Positions 43,771-52,506 of a stretch of DNA of 64,000 bases are shown here, piece by piece (position 1 is the first letter of the stretch; each line of letters starts with the position of its first letter). Location: NCBI GenBank assembly GCA_905233915.1, contig CAJOFM010000001.1, forward strand, positions 506,554 to 570,553, given 5' to 3'. The notes beneath the pieces were generated by a model, which searched no databases, had not been told where the DNA came from, and was given only the letters and a program-made list of their open reading frames with translations. This DNA comes from an uncultured Muribaculaceae bacterium. Its GTDB lineage: Bacteria > Bacteroidota > Bacteroidia > Bacteroidales > Muribaculaceae. Position numbers and translations under genes: made by a program.

Positions 43771-45174
43771 ATGTTTAACGTTGCACAACAGTGGAACCGC
43801 TGCCTTGACGTCATCAAGGCTAATATGCCGGCCGAACAATTCAATGTTTGGTTTGCACCCATTGTTGCCGTTGACTTCGACCAGGAAAACAATCGTGTGA
43901 CCCTCAAGGTGCCCTCTCAGTTCTTTGTGGAACAGATCGAGGGACGCTATATCAATGTCCTTTCATCATCGTTGAAGATGGTCTTTGGCGAGAATGTCAA
44001 GCTTACTTATAAATATAATGTGGTGGGCAGTGACGACGCCAGCGCAATCGAGCAGACCAAGGACAACTCTAGCACAAAGCTCAAACAGGAAATCAAAATT
44101 TATAAGCCCCGCGTGGCCAACCCGTTCGAGCGTGAGGACAGCCTTGAAGACATCGACCCGCAACTCAACCCGCGATATACTTTCGAGAATTACTGCAGCA
44201 GCATGAGCAATAAGCTTGCCCTGAGCATTGGACAGGCTATTGCTGAGCATCCCGAGGTGAAGACCTACAACCCGCTGTTTGTCTTTGGTACTACTGGTGT
44301 GGGCAAGACCCACCTGTTGCAGGCCATCGGCATCAAGCTCAAGGAGAGCAATCCCCGCATGAGGGTGCTCTATGTCTCATCGCGTGTGTTTGAGAGTCAG
44401 TACACGACTGCAGTACAACAAAAGAAGATCAACGACTTCATTAATTTTTATCAGAGTATTGACGTGCTCCTGCTTGACGACATCCAATTTTTTGCCGGCA
44501 AGCCAGGCACGCAAAATACCTTCTTCCACATTTTCAACCACTTGCATCAGCACCAGCGCCAGCTGGTGATGTCGAGCGATTGCCGTCCCAGTGACCTTGA
44601 CGGCATGGAACCGCGGTTAATTTCCCGCTTCAAGTGGGGCATGACGGTTGAATTGGAGAAGCCTGACTTTGAACTGCGCCGTAAGTTTTTGGCGATGCGA
44701 GCTGCCCAAGACGGCTTGAACATCAACGACGAGGTGCTGGACTACATTGCCAACAACGTCTGCGAGAGTGTTCGTGAACTTGAGGGTGTGATGGTGTCGC
44801 TGCTGGCCCATGCCACGATGCTGGACCAGGATATTACCATCGACCTGGCTCGCAGTGTTATCGGTAACACCGTCAAGGTGACCCAGCGGCAGGTTACTTT
44901 TGAGTATATAGCCGAGACGGTTGCCGATTATTACAACATGCCTACCGACTTGATTTATGGCAAATCCCGCAAGCGCGAGATTAGTGATGCCCGCCAGCTG
45001 GTAATGTATCTGGCCAAGAAAGAGGCCCAGATGTCTTCGACCAGTATTGGCGCTAAGCTCGACCGCACCCACGCCACGGTGCTGCACGCCTGCATCCAGA
45101 TTGAGCAGCGCATGTCGATCGAGAAAGATTTCTCGCGTGAGGTTGCGGCCATCACGGCCAGCCTGACACAGTGA
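43771..45174 (+). CDS. dnaA: Chromosomal replication initiator protein DnaA
   Basis: DnaA (467 residues) opens the replication origin. Domain I (MFNVAQQWNRCLDVIKANMP) and a variable linker precede the AAA+ core: YNPLFVFGTTGVGKTHLLQA (Walker A), VLLLDDIQFF (Walker B) and SRFKWGMTVELEKPD (sensor/arginine-finger region). The C-terminal DNA-binding domain has the signature ARQLVMYLAKKEAQMSSTSI and RTHATVLHAC. All parts are intact. dnaN is not next to it; the downstream neighbour is an unrelated convergent antiporter gene. Confidence 0.97.
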   Translation: MFNVAQQWNRCLDVIKANMPAEQFNVWFAPIVAVDFDQENNRVTLKVPSQFFVEQIEGRYINVLSSSLKMVFGENVKLTYKYNVVGSDDASAIEQTKDNSSTKLKQEIKIYKPRVANPFEREDSLEDIDPQLNPRYTFENYCSSMSNKLALSIGQAIAEHPEVKTYNPLFVFGTTGVGKTHLLQAIGIKLKESNPRMRVLYVSSRVFESQYTTAVQQKKINDFINFYQSIDVLLLDDIQFFAGKPGTQNTFFHIFNHLHQHQRQLVMSSDCRPSDLDGMEPRLISRFKWGMTVELEKPDFELRRKFLAMRAAQDGLNINDEVLDYIANNVCESVRELEGVMVSLLAHATMLDQDITIDLARSVIGNTVKVTQRQVTFEYIAETVADYYNMPTDLIYGKSRKREISDARQLVMYLAKKEAQMSSTSIGAKLDRTHATVLHACIQIEQRMSIEKDFSREVAAITASLTQ

Positions 45175-45201
45175 CACTGTGGATTTAGCAGTTCAAGAAA
45201 A

Positions 45202-45251
45202 ATCGGGGCACGATACATCTTTTTTTGATGGACGTGCCCTGATCGTTTTTA
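45202..45251. terminator. Bidirectional terminator between dnaA and antiporter gene
   Basis: ATCGGGGCACG (45202-45212) pairs with CGTGCCCTGAT (45233-45243) with one wobble. A-rich sequence precedes it and CGTTTTTATT follows, serving both convergent genes. Confidence 0.75.
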
Positions 45252-45265
45252 TTGTTTAGTATTGA

Positions 45266-47509
45266 TTATCCCTTGAGTGGTGCAAGTCGCTTGGGATTGC
45301 CCACGATCCACAGGATATCCCCTGTCTTGAAGGTAAGGTCGGGAGTGGGCGAGAGGTAATCATCCTCACCTCGCTGTACGGCAACAAGCAATGCTCCGTA
45401 GTCTTCCCTGAGGTGGGTATTCTCTAATGCAATTCCCACGAGCGGCGAACGCTCATTGATGGCAAAGTGGATAAAGCGAACGTCAGTGACTGGGGCTTCG
45501 GTGCTGGATTTTTGAGCCTCAATCAGGGGCAATAAGCGTTGGATCTGATCTTCAGTGCCAATAACGCCTATGACATCCTCGGGGAAGATGCGCATTTCGC
45601 CTGAGGGTACCTGGTGCTGCCTACCGCCTCGCTGGATACCGACTATATTGATGCCATAACGGGTGCGCAAGTCCAGGTTGCACAGTTTTTCTCCCACAAA
45701 CGGGCAGTCATGTCCCACTCGCATATAGGCCAGGTGCAGGTCGCTCACGAGGTTATTCCCGTGTCCTGTTCTGCGGTTCTCCCGCTCGTTTATGTTGCTG
45801 ATGAAACGTTTCTCGACATTGGTCAATCGTCGCCGCAGCGGTGTGGGCAGCAATGCAGCAGCCAGCAGCATGGCGAGAATGAGCAGCACAGCCAACGGCA
45901 ATGCGGCCCCGCTTTGATACACGCCATTGAGCATGAAGGCAGCGAGTCCAGTGGTAAGTATGACGCTGACAATCACCATAATCACCATAGGAACATAGGA
46001 CACGTTGCCCGATGATTCCACAAGCTGGTCGTGTTCTGAACGCTTGACTGAAGGTGTCATGATTGAAATCAGGAAAGGTCCCACAAACACCAACGATGCA
46101 AGCACACATGCCAGACGCCCCCATACATTATTACCTATCAATTTCATGAGATAGGGCATCAGGTAACTGCGGCATATCACAATGATGGTTATGGTTATCA
46201 CCGTATAGATGACAAGCCTGATCAGATATCGGCTGACGATTGATTTCCACAGGTTGATGGTCTCATCCTGCTGGCTGGTGCTGGCGTCATGGCTATAGCC
46301 GCCTAGCAGGCGCGTCCAACTCTTGGGTAACACCTTGTAGAGCGCGTTGTAGCAGGGTTCGGCTTGCTTGATGAAAAACGGGGTAGTGAAAGTGGTGATG
46401 ACCGATACAGCCACAATGATAGGGTAAACGCTCTTGTCCAGCACACCCAGGCTTGTTCCTAATGTAGCGATGATAAATGAGAACTCTCCAATCTGGGTCA
46501 ACGAGAATCCGGATTCCATCGCAAGCTTGAGTGGCTGGCCGGTAGCGAGCATACCGAAGGTGCCAAAGACTATCATGCCGACAACCACAACGACTGCCAG
46601 CAGAGCGATAACACTCCAGTGCTGAGTCATTACAGTGGGATTGACCATCATGCCCACCGAGATAAAGAACACGGCCCCGAAAAGGTCCTTGACAGGAGAT
46701 ATGAGGCGCTCAATGCGTTCGGCCTCGATAGTGCCAGCAAGAATCGAACCCATAACAAAGGCTCCCAATGCAGCCGAGAATCCCGAATTAATTGAAAACA
46801 GCACCATGGCAAAGCATAGTCCCATGGCAATGATAAGCATTTGCTCATCGCTGATAAACCGCTTGAAGCGCTTGAACAAGGTGGGAATCATGAAAATGCC
46901 CACGGTGAACCACATGATGAGGAAAAAGGCCAGTTTCAGGATGCTGCCCACCATCTCTTGGCCCTTGACGCTGTTGTTGATGGCTATCGATGACAGGATT
47001 ACCATCATCACAACCGCAAAGAGGTCCTCGACAATGAGCACGGCGAACGTCATGGGCACAAATCGCTTTTGCCTCATATTCAGGTCGGTCAAAGCCTTGA
47101 GAATGATAGTGGTCGAGGACATGGAAATCATGCCGCCCAGGAAGATGCTGTTGACCAAACCGTATCCTAGATATTTGCCCACGACAAAGCCCAGACTCAT
47201 CATGCCCAGCACAATAATCAGTGCCGTGATAATCGCCGAGCCGCCCACGTCAATCAGTTTCTTGAAACTGAACTCCAGTCCCAGCGAGAACAACAGCACG
47301 ATGATGCCGATCTGAGCCCAGAACTCAATGTTAGCCTCAATGGCCACCGAGGGCAACAGGGCAAAATGCGGGCTGGCAAGAAAACCTGCGACGATGTAGC
47401 CCAGCACAATGGGCTGCTTGAGCATCTTGAAGACGATGGTAGCTACGGCACCCAACATGAGGATGAGCGCCAGGTCACTGATCAGACTATTAATATCCAC
47501 TGATTCCAT
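45266..47509 (-). CDS. Monovalent cation:proton antiporter (CPA2/KefB-like) with two RCK_C domains
   Basis: A 747-residue membrane protein. The first about 400 residues are a CPA2 antiporter core of 12-13 helices (FSLGLEFSFKKLIDVGGSAI; SMSSTTIILKALTD; VLIVEDLFAVVMMV). A second membrane region lies at about 430-560, then two TrkA_C-type (RCK_C) domains at about 600-670 and 675-747 (GEMRIFPEDVIGVIGTEDQI and DLTFKTGDILWIVGNPKRL). No nucleotide-binding TrkA_N domain is present, unlike KefB. It probably exchanges K+ or Na+ for protons under ligand control (inference). Confidence 0.88.
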   Translation of the reverse strand: MESVDINSLISDLALILMLGAVATIVFKMLKQPIVLGYIVAGFLASPHFALLPSVAIEANIEFWAQIGIIVLLFSLGLEFSFKKLIDVGGSAIITALIIVLGMMSLGFVVGKYLGYGLVNSIFLGGMISMSSTTIILKALTDLNMRQKRFVPMTFAVLIVEDLFAVVMMVILSSIAINNSVKGQEMVGSILKLAFFLIMWFTVGIFMIPTLFKRFKRFISDEQMLIIAMGLCFAMVLFSINSGFSAALGAFVMGSILAGTIEAERIERLISPVKDLFGAVFFISVGMMVNPTVMTQHWSVIALLAVVVVVGMIVFGTFGMLATGQPLKLAMESGFSLTQIGEFSFIIATLGTSLGVLDKSVYPIIVAVSVITTFTTPFFIKQAEPCYNALYKVLPKSWTRLLGGYSHDASTSQQDETINLWKSIVSRYLIRLVIYTVITITIIVICRSYLMPYLMKLIGNNVWGRLACVLASLVFVGPFLISIMTPSVKRSEHDQLVESSGNVSYVPMVIMVIVSVILTTGLAAFMLNGVYQSGAALPLAVLLILAMLLAAALLPTPLRRRLTNVEKRFISNINERENRRTGHGNNLVSDLHLAYMRVGHDCPFVGEKLCNLDLRTRYGINIVGIQRGGRQHQVPSGEMRIFPEDVIGVIGTEDQIQRLLPLIEAQKSSTEAPVTDVRFIHFAINERSPLVGIALENTHLREDYGALLVAVQRGEDDYLSPTPDLTFKTGDILWIVGNPKRLAPLKG

Positions 47510-47520
47510 CTCTGCCTATT

Positions 47521-47550
47521 CTGAAAACTGACAACTGAAAACTGACAACT
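47521..47550. repeat. Two-copy 14-base tandem repeat
   Basis: CTGAAAACTGACAA is present twice in perfect tandem in the 45-base gap between the mgtC-like and antiporter genes. Similar degenerate short-word tracts occur at 11230-11263, 13915-13955 and 24478-24544. Confidence 0.8.
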
Positions 47551-47554
47551 TCAC

Positions 47555-48274
47555 CTACATATTCATCTCGTTGGTGATAGTGACCGAGATGGCATTGCAA
47601 TTGTCCTTAATGGCGCTGAACAAGGCGGGCACGTCGATGTCGTTCTTACTGCGCACCATGAAGTTGACTATCGTCTCATTGTCTTCGTAATCAAATTTCA
47701 TGAACTCGTCGCTGATGTGGATGTCATTGATATTGAGCAACTCCCGCAACTGTTCTATATCCTCAAAGATTCCATGTGTTTTCACGCGGATGATTTTGGA
47801 TTCCCACAGGAAATTATGTCGCTGCTCGATGCGCTCAATGTTTACCAATATGAAAATGATGAGCAGGGTGACAATTATACTTATAAGGTACATGCCTGCG
47901 CCCACAGCAAGACCGATGCAGGCAGTCATCCAGATGCCGGCAGCCGTTGTCAGGCCACGCACCGAGCCCTTCATCTGGATTATCGCACCTGCACCCAGGA
48001 AGCCCACGCCGCTCACTACCTGGGCCGCGATGCGTCCCGGGTCACCGTTTTTCAGCCCCAGATACTCTTGTGGGATATAAATGGAGATGAGCATGGCCAG
48101 CGTGGCACCCATCGAGATGAGAGCAAATGTGCGCAGTCCTGCGATTTGTCCCTTGCGCCTGCGTTCAATGCCGATGGTGGCACCCAGCACTAGGCTCAAT
48201 AAGAGTTTGGCGATGGCTCCTATCAAGGTGACATCAGGGCTGATAATGTCGTTGTAAATATTCTCTAACATCAT
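47555..48274 (-). CDS. MgtC/SapB family membrane protein
   Basis: A 239-residue inner-membrane protein with four or five helices in the first 140 residues, carrying the family stretch LVLGATIGIERRRKGQIAGL and GVGFLGAGAIIQMKGSVRGL. A C-terminal cytoplasmic ACT-like domain (about 155-239) follows. MgtC-type proteins are linked to magnesium limitation and to ATP synthase inhibition in some pathogens; the role here is unknown. Met-Met at the start leaves 48274 or 48271 as first codon. It precedes the antiporter gene by 45 bases on the same strand, so the two may be co-transcribed. Confidence 0.9.
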   Translation of the reverse strand: MMLENIYNDIISPDVTLIGAIAKLLLSLVLGATIGIERRRKGQIAGLRTFALISMGATLAMLISIYIPQEYLGLKNGDPGRIAAQVVSGVGFLGAGAIIQMKGSVRGLTTAAGIWMTACIGLAVGAGMYLISIIVTLLIIFILVNIERIEQRHNFLWESKIIRVKTHGIFEDIEQLRELLNINDIHISDEFMKFDYEDNETIVNFMVRSKNDIDVPALFSAIKDNCNAISVTITNEMNM

Positions 48275-48294
48275 AATATCTCAGTTTTACTGCA

Positions 48295-48325
48295 AAAGTA
48301 ATAATAAAAGTATACTGCAGCAATT
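48295..48325 (-). promoter_or_regulatory. Promoter of mgtC-like and antiporter genes
   Basis: On the minus strand TTG (48325-48323), 20 bases, TACTTTTG (48302-48295): a full consensus match, with a leader of about 15-20 bases. Confidence 0.7.
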
Positions 48326-48345
48326 AGTTATTTGATTTTTCACTA

Positions 48346-48353
48346 TATTTGTG
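48346..48353 (+). promoter_or_regulatory. -7 box of the secreted phosphodiesterase-family gene
   Basis: TATATTTG matches TAnnTTTG and overlaps the ATG at 48351, so translation must begin downstream at 48378. It is about 45 bases from the divergent minus-strand promoter. Confidence 0.55.
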
Positions 48354-48377
48354 CCACTTTATAATAGGAATGATAAG

Positions 48378-49295
48378 ATGAGAAGAATTTTTATATCAGT
48401 TTTATTCTTGATGGCGACAGTCATGTCGCTCTCAGCTCAGATGTTGGTGGGCTCCTACAACATCCGTTTAAAACTCAGTGATGACAGCGTTAGGGGTGAC
48501 GTCTGGACCAAGCGTTGCCAGGTTATCTGTGATCAGGTGAATTTCATGTCGCCCGACATTTTCGGGACTCAGGAGGTGCTGCATAGTCAGTTGCTGGATA
48601 TGCTTCCCCGCTTGGATGGATATGACTACATCGGCGTGGCTCGCGATGACGGTAAGACTGCAGGTGAATATGCCGCCATTTTCTACAAGAGAGACCGCTT
48701 GCGGTTGCTTGACTATGGCAACTTCTGGCTCAGTGAGACCCCTGACCGCCCTGGCCTTGGCTGGGATGCGGCATGTGTGCGCATCTGCACTTGGGGCAAG
48801 TTTGCCAAGCAGACGGCGACCAACGATGAAGCCTTCTATTTCTTCAATCTGCACATGGACCATGTTGGCGTTGTCGCACGGCGTGAGGCTGCAAAGCTCA
48901 TCGTCAGCAAAATCCGTGATATAGCCAAGGGGACTACTGTCATTGTGACTGGTGACTTCAATGTTGACCAGAATGATGAGATTTATAGTATTTTCACCGA
49001 TTCCGGCCTGTTGCGGGATTCCTATCAAGAGGCTCGGCTTCGTTTTGCCGAGAACGGCACGTTTAACTCCTTTGACACCGACTTATATACCGATAGCCGC
49101 ATCGATCACATCTTTGTCTCACCCGCTATAAGGGTAGAATCCTATGGTGTGCTCACCAACAGCTATTGGGTTCCTGACAATGAGTCGGCGACTCTGCTCA
49201 AGGGGCATGACGCTCCGCAGCAGATAGACTTCAGCCGCTATATCCGTCGCCAGCCCTCTGATCATTACCCCGTCTTTGTGAAGCTCGCATTCTAG
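48378..49295 (+). CDS. Exported endonuclease/exonuclease/phosphatase family protein
   Basis: A 305-residue protein with a signal peptide (MRRIFISVLFLMATVMSLSA, cut before QMLVGS). The EEP fold is clear: VGSYNIRLK at the start, DIFGTQEV (metal Glu), YFFNLHMDHVG, VIVTGDFNVDQND and the final RQPSDHYPVFVKL (catalytic His). Family members cut phosphodiester bonds in nucleic acids, sphingomyelin or inositol phosphates; the substrate cannot be read here. The longer frame from 48351 is excluded by the -7 box. Confidence 0.88.
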   Translation: MRRIFISVLFLMATVMSLSAQMLVGSYNIRLKLSDDSVRGDVWTKRCQVICDQVNFMSPDIFGTQEVLHSQLLDMLPRLDGYDYIGVARDDGKTAGEYAAIFYKRDRLRLLDYGNFWLSETPDRPGLGWDAACVRICTWGKFAKQTATNDEAFYFFNLHMDHVGVVARREAAKLIVSKIRDIAKGTTVIVTGDFNVDQNDEIYSIFTDSGLLRDSYQEARLRFAENGTFNSFDTDLYTDSRIDHIFVSPAIRVESYGVLTNSYWVPDNESATLLKGHDAPQQIDFSRYIRRQPSDHYPVFVKLAF

Positions 49296-49378
49296 GGATT
49301 AACTATTATTAATTGAAAAACATGCCGCCATGTGGCAAAAAAGAAGTAATTTCGCCGATTAATGTGAAATTTTGAGTC

Positions 49379-50431
49379 ATGATCAGTCCACTCATCGACG
49401 AGAATACGATAGATCGCCTGCGCGCCCTCATCAATGGCGTGCAACGCATTGCCATCACGTGTCACAAGTCACCCGATGGTGATGCCTTGGGCTCTACACT
49501 GGCATTGTGCCATGTGCTCCGGCGCTTGGGCAAGGATGCTGTGGTGGTTACTCCCGATATGGCTCCTAAATCACTCGATTTCGTCCCAGGCGTGCGCGAC
49601 CTTGTGGTATTCACCAAGCATGAGCTGCGTGCCCGTCATGTCATGAAAGAGGCTCAACTTATTTTTTGCCTGGACTTTAATGCTTTACAGCGCATCGATC
49701 GTCTTGGAGAGATCGTTGAACCCCTCAACACACCTCGTGTACTGATCGATCACCACCTGCATCCCGAGGACATCTTCACCGTGAGCATTTCACATCCCGA
49801 GGCTTCCTCGACCTGTGAACTGGTCTTCAGGGTGCTCATGCAGCTGGGGCTGTTGCGCTTCTTGGACCGCCAGGCGGCAAGTTGCCTGTATGTGGGCATG
49901 TTGACCGACACTGGAGGTTTTGCTTACAGCTGCGATGACCCTGAGTTCTACGAGATTGTGTCGTTGGTCATGCGGCGTCGCTTTGACCGCATCAAGTTTT
50001 ATAATCTGGCGATGAACACCTTCAGTGCCGACAGCCTTCGTCTGCAGGGTTATGCCATGAGCGATAAAATGCAGCTGTACCCCGCCCAGGGTGCCGCGCT
50101 GATTACACTTGACAAGGCCGAACTGGAGCGTTTCAATTACAACCGTGGCGACACCGAAACGCTTGTCAACAAGCCTCTGGCGATTCCCGAAATATACTGG
50201 AGCGTGTTCATGCGTGAGGATGCCGACCGCATCAAGATTTCATGCCGTTCCCAAGGCGACTTCTCGGTGAGCGATATTTGTTCCCGCTACTTCAACGGTG
50301 GTGGCCACGAGAATGCCGCCGGCGGTGAGTTTATGGGCTCGATGGACGACGCTGTGGCCCTGTTCCACCAGGTGCTCCACGACTTGTTCCCTCCCGACAA
50401 CAACAATGAACAAAACAATCAACCAACATGA
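49379..50431 (+). CDS. nrnA: DHH-family bifunctional oligoribonuclease/PAP phosphatase NrnA
   Basis: A 350-residue DHH/DHHA1 phosphoesterase. NrnA degrades oligoribonucleotides of two to five residues and dephosphorylates 3'-phosphoadenosine 5'-phosphate. Motifs: CHKSPDGDALGSTLAL (motif I), FCLDFNALQRI (motif II), VLIDHHLHPED (motif III, DHH), TDTGGFAYS (motif IV) and the C-terminal RYFNGGGHENAAGG. All metal ligands are present. The stop overlaps the next gene's start by 4 bases. Confidence 0.92.
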   Translation: MISPLIDENTIDRLRALINGVQRIAITCHKSPDGDALGSTLALCHVLRRLGKDAVVVTPDMAPKSLDFVPGVRDLVVFTKHELRARHVMKEAQLIFCLDFNALQRIDRLGEIVEPLNTPRVLIDHHLHPEDIFTVSISHPEASSTCELVFRVLMQLGLLRFLDRQAASCLYVGMLTDTGGFAYSCDDPEFYEIVSLVMRRRFDRIKFYNLAMNTFSADSLRLQGYAMSDKMQLYPAQGAALITLDKAELERFNYNRGDTETLVNKPLAIPEIYWSVFMREDADRIKISCRSQGDFSVSDICSRYFNGGGHENAAGGEFMGSMDDAVALFHQVLHDLFPPDNNNEQNNQPT

Positions 50432-51018
50432 TAATGAAAAGAATGTTTAAATTTAACAGTGTGCTATTGCTGGGACTGACGGCCCTCGTGATGCTGGCCG
50501 CCTGTAACAATGACCAAACCTATGCCGACCGCCTGAACGAGGAGCGCAACGCCGTCAATGCCTATCTTGCCAACCACCGTGTGGTGATGTCGGTGCCCGC
50601 CGATTCCGTGTTTGAAGTGGGCGAGAATGCGCCTTTTTACCGCATTGACCCCGACGGCAATGTTTACATGCAGGTCCTGAATGCCGGCGACCGTAAGAAT
50701 GACCGAGCCCGCACCAGCGAGCCCATCTATTTCCGTTATTCCCGCTACAACCTGGCAACCTGGTATGCCGACGGTACCTGGAGCATTACCAGTGGCAATG
50801 AGAATACCATGGATGCTGTGTCATGCAGCTTCAATTATGCTGACTATACCTTGCCTTCGTCATCGCAATGGGGCTATGGCTTGCAGTATCCGCTATTGTT
50901 CCTCGGCGTGGAATGTGAGGTTAATCTCGTCATTAAATCGCAATACGGTTTCACCAACGAGATCTCGCTAGTGACACCGTTCTTCTACCATGTGCGTTAC
51001 TATCACAGCCAAATCTAA
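50428..51018 (+). CDS. DUF4827 family lipoprotein
   Basis: A 196-residue lipoprotein (lipobox LVMLAACNNDQ) with a domain known as DUF4827, a Bacteroidota family with an FKBP-like fold and no known activity. Visible features are TYADRLNEERNAVNAYLANH and PFYRIDPDGNVYMQVLNAGD, then a strand-rich end. It overlaps nrnA by 4 bases and lies 25 bases before glmM, so all three are likely one transcript. The functional link to nrnA or glmM is unknown. Confidence 0.82.
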   Translation: MIMKRMFKFNSVLLLGLTALVMLAACNNDQTYADRLNEERNAVNAYLANHRVVMSVPADSVFEVGENAPFYRIDPDGNVYMQVLNAGDRKNDRARTSEPIYFRYSRYNLATWYADGTWSITSGNENTMDAVSCSFNYADYTLPSSSQWGYGLQYPLLFLGVECEVNLVIKSQYGFTNEISLVTPFFYHVRYYHSQI

Positions 51019-51043
51019 ACTCTAAACCCTAAATTAGAATTAA

Positions 51044-52429
51044 ATGTCTTTAATTAAGTCAATTTCCGGAATACGCGGCACCATCGGCGGCAAGGCTGGC
51101 GATGGCTTGTCCCCCCTCGATATCGTGAAGTTCACCTCGGCCTATGCCACGTTCATGCGCCGCAACTCTCCCGTCCAGTCCAATGTCATTGTGGTTGGAC
51201 GCGACGCCCGCCTGTCGGGCCGCATGGTGTTGAACACTGTTGTCGGCACTCTCATGGGTATGGGCTTTGATGTGGTGAACATCGGCCTGGCCACTACTCC
51301 CACTACCGAACTTGCTGTGGTGGGTGAGCATGCTTGTGGCGGTATCATCATTACTGCTTCCCACAATCCCAAGCAGTGGAATGCATTGAAACTCCTTAAT
51401 CACAATGGTGAATTCTTGACTGATGCCGAGGGCAAGGAAGTATTGCGTCTGGCCGAAGCCGAGGACTTCGACTATGCCGATGTCGATCACCTGGGCCGCG
51501 AACAGAAGAACTATACCTGGCTGCGCCGTCACATCGACCACGTGCTCTCGCTTGACCTCGTGGATGTCGAGGCTATCCGCAAGGCCGATTTCACGGTTGC
51601 TGTCGATGCCGTTAACTCGGTGGGCGGTGTCGCTATTCCCCAGTTGCTCGAGGCGTTAGGCGTAAAGCGTGTGGAAAAACTGTTCTGTGACCCCACTGGT
51701 AATTTTGGACACACCCCTGAGCCCATTCCCCAGAACCTGACTGCCATCAGCGACTTCATGCGCCAGGGCAAGGCCGACGTCGGCTTTGTTGTGGATCCCG
51801 ATGTGGACCGCTTGGCTATCGTGATGGAGAATGGCGAGTTCTTTGTTGAGGAATATACACTCGTGGCTGTTGCCGACTATGTGCTGGCACACACTCCTGG
51901 CTCAACGGTGAGCAACCTCTCGTCATCACGTGCACTGCGTGACGTTACCCTCAAGCATGGTTGCAGTTACACTACTGCCGCGGTCGGTGAGGTCAATGTT
52001 ACCACCGAGATGCGCCGCACTGGTGCAGTCATCGGCGGTGAAGGTAATGGTGGCGTGATTTATCCTGCCAGCCACTATGGCCGTGATGCGCTTGTGGGCG
52101 TGGCCTTGTTCCTCTCGTTGTTGGCCAAGAGCGGCATGACCGTCAGCCAGCTGAAGCAGACCTATCCGCAGTACAGCATTGCCAAGACTAAACTCGAACT
52201 CAAGCCCGGGATGGATGTTGATGCCATCCTCCGTGCAGTAGAGGAGCATTACAAGGGCGAGCAGATGACCACTATCGATGGCGTCAAGATCGACTTCGAG
52301 GATGGTTGGGCCCATCTGCGCAAGAGCAACACCGAGCCCATCATACGCATCTATAGCGAGGCTCACACGATGGAGGAAGCCGAGCGGTTGGGTGAGGATG
52401 TCAAGAAAATTGTGTTGACACTGATTTAA
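51044..52429 (+). CDS. glmM: Phosphoglucosamine mutase
   Basis: A 461-residue alpha-D-phosphohexomutase of the GlmM type, converting glucosamine 6-phosphate to glucosamine 1-phosphate for UDP-GlcNAc and cell-wall synthesis. The phosphoserine loop is GGIIITASHNPKQWNALKLL (Ser at about 106), the metal-binding loop is VVDPDVDRLAIV, the sugar-binding loop is GGEGNGGVIYP and the phosphate-binding end is RKSNTEPIIRIYSEA. Family assignment is firm. Phosphomannomutase specificity cannot be excluded by sequence alone, but GlmM is the usual call in Bacteroidota. Confidence 0.9.
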   Translation: MSLIKSISGIRGTIGGKAGDGLSPLDIVKFTSAYATFMRRNSPVQSNVIVVGRDARLSGRMVLNTVVGTLMGMGFDVVNIGLATTPTTELAVVGEHACGGIIITASHNPKQWNALKLLNHNGEFLTDAEGKEVLRLAEAEDFDYADVDHLGREQKNYTWLRRHIDHVLSLDLVDVEAIRKADFTVAVDAVNSVGGVAIPQLLEALGVKRVEKLFCDPTGNFGHTPEPIPQNLTAISDFMRQGKADVGFVVDPDVDRLAIVMENGEFFVEEYTLVAVADYVLAHTPGSTVSNLSSSRALRDVTLKHGCSYTTAAVGEVNVTTEMRRTGAVIGGEGNGGVIYPASHYGRDALVGVALFLSLLAKSGMTVSQLKQTYPQYSIAKTKLELKPGMDVDAILRAVEEHYKGEQMTTIDGVKIDFEDGWAHLRKSNTEPIIRIYSEAHTMEEAERLGEDVKKIVLTLI

Positions 52430-52448
52430 TTCAACCAGATATAGAACA

Positions 52449-52491
52449 AAGCGCTGCAATGTTTACCTATCATTGCAGCGCTTGTTTTTTT
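52449..52491. terminator. Terminator between glmM and the endonuclease I gene
   Basis: AAGCGCTGCAATG (52449-52461) and CATTGCAGCGCTT (52471-52483) are perfect complements around a 9-base loop, with a T-run to 52491. It also lies just beyond the convergent nuclease gene. Confidence 0.87.
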
Positions 52492-52506
52492 ACCAGTCAG
52501 GGATTG

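Noticed and set aside
43416..43839. Minus-strand open frames of 105 and 60 codons before dnaA
   Set aside because: They run through a terminator hairpin and the AT-rich dnaA leader and into dnaA itself; composition is that of non-coding sequence.
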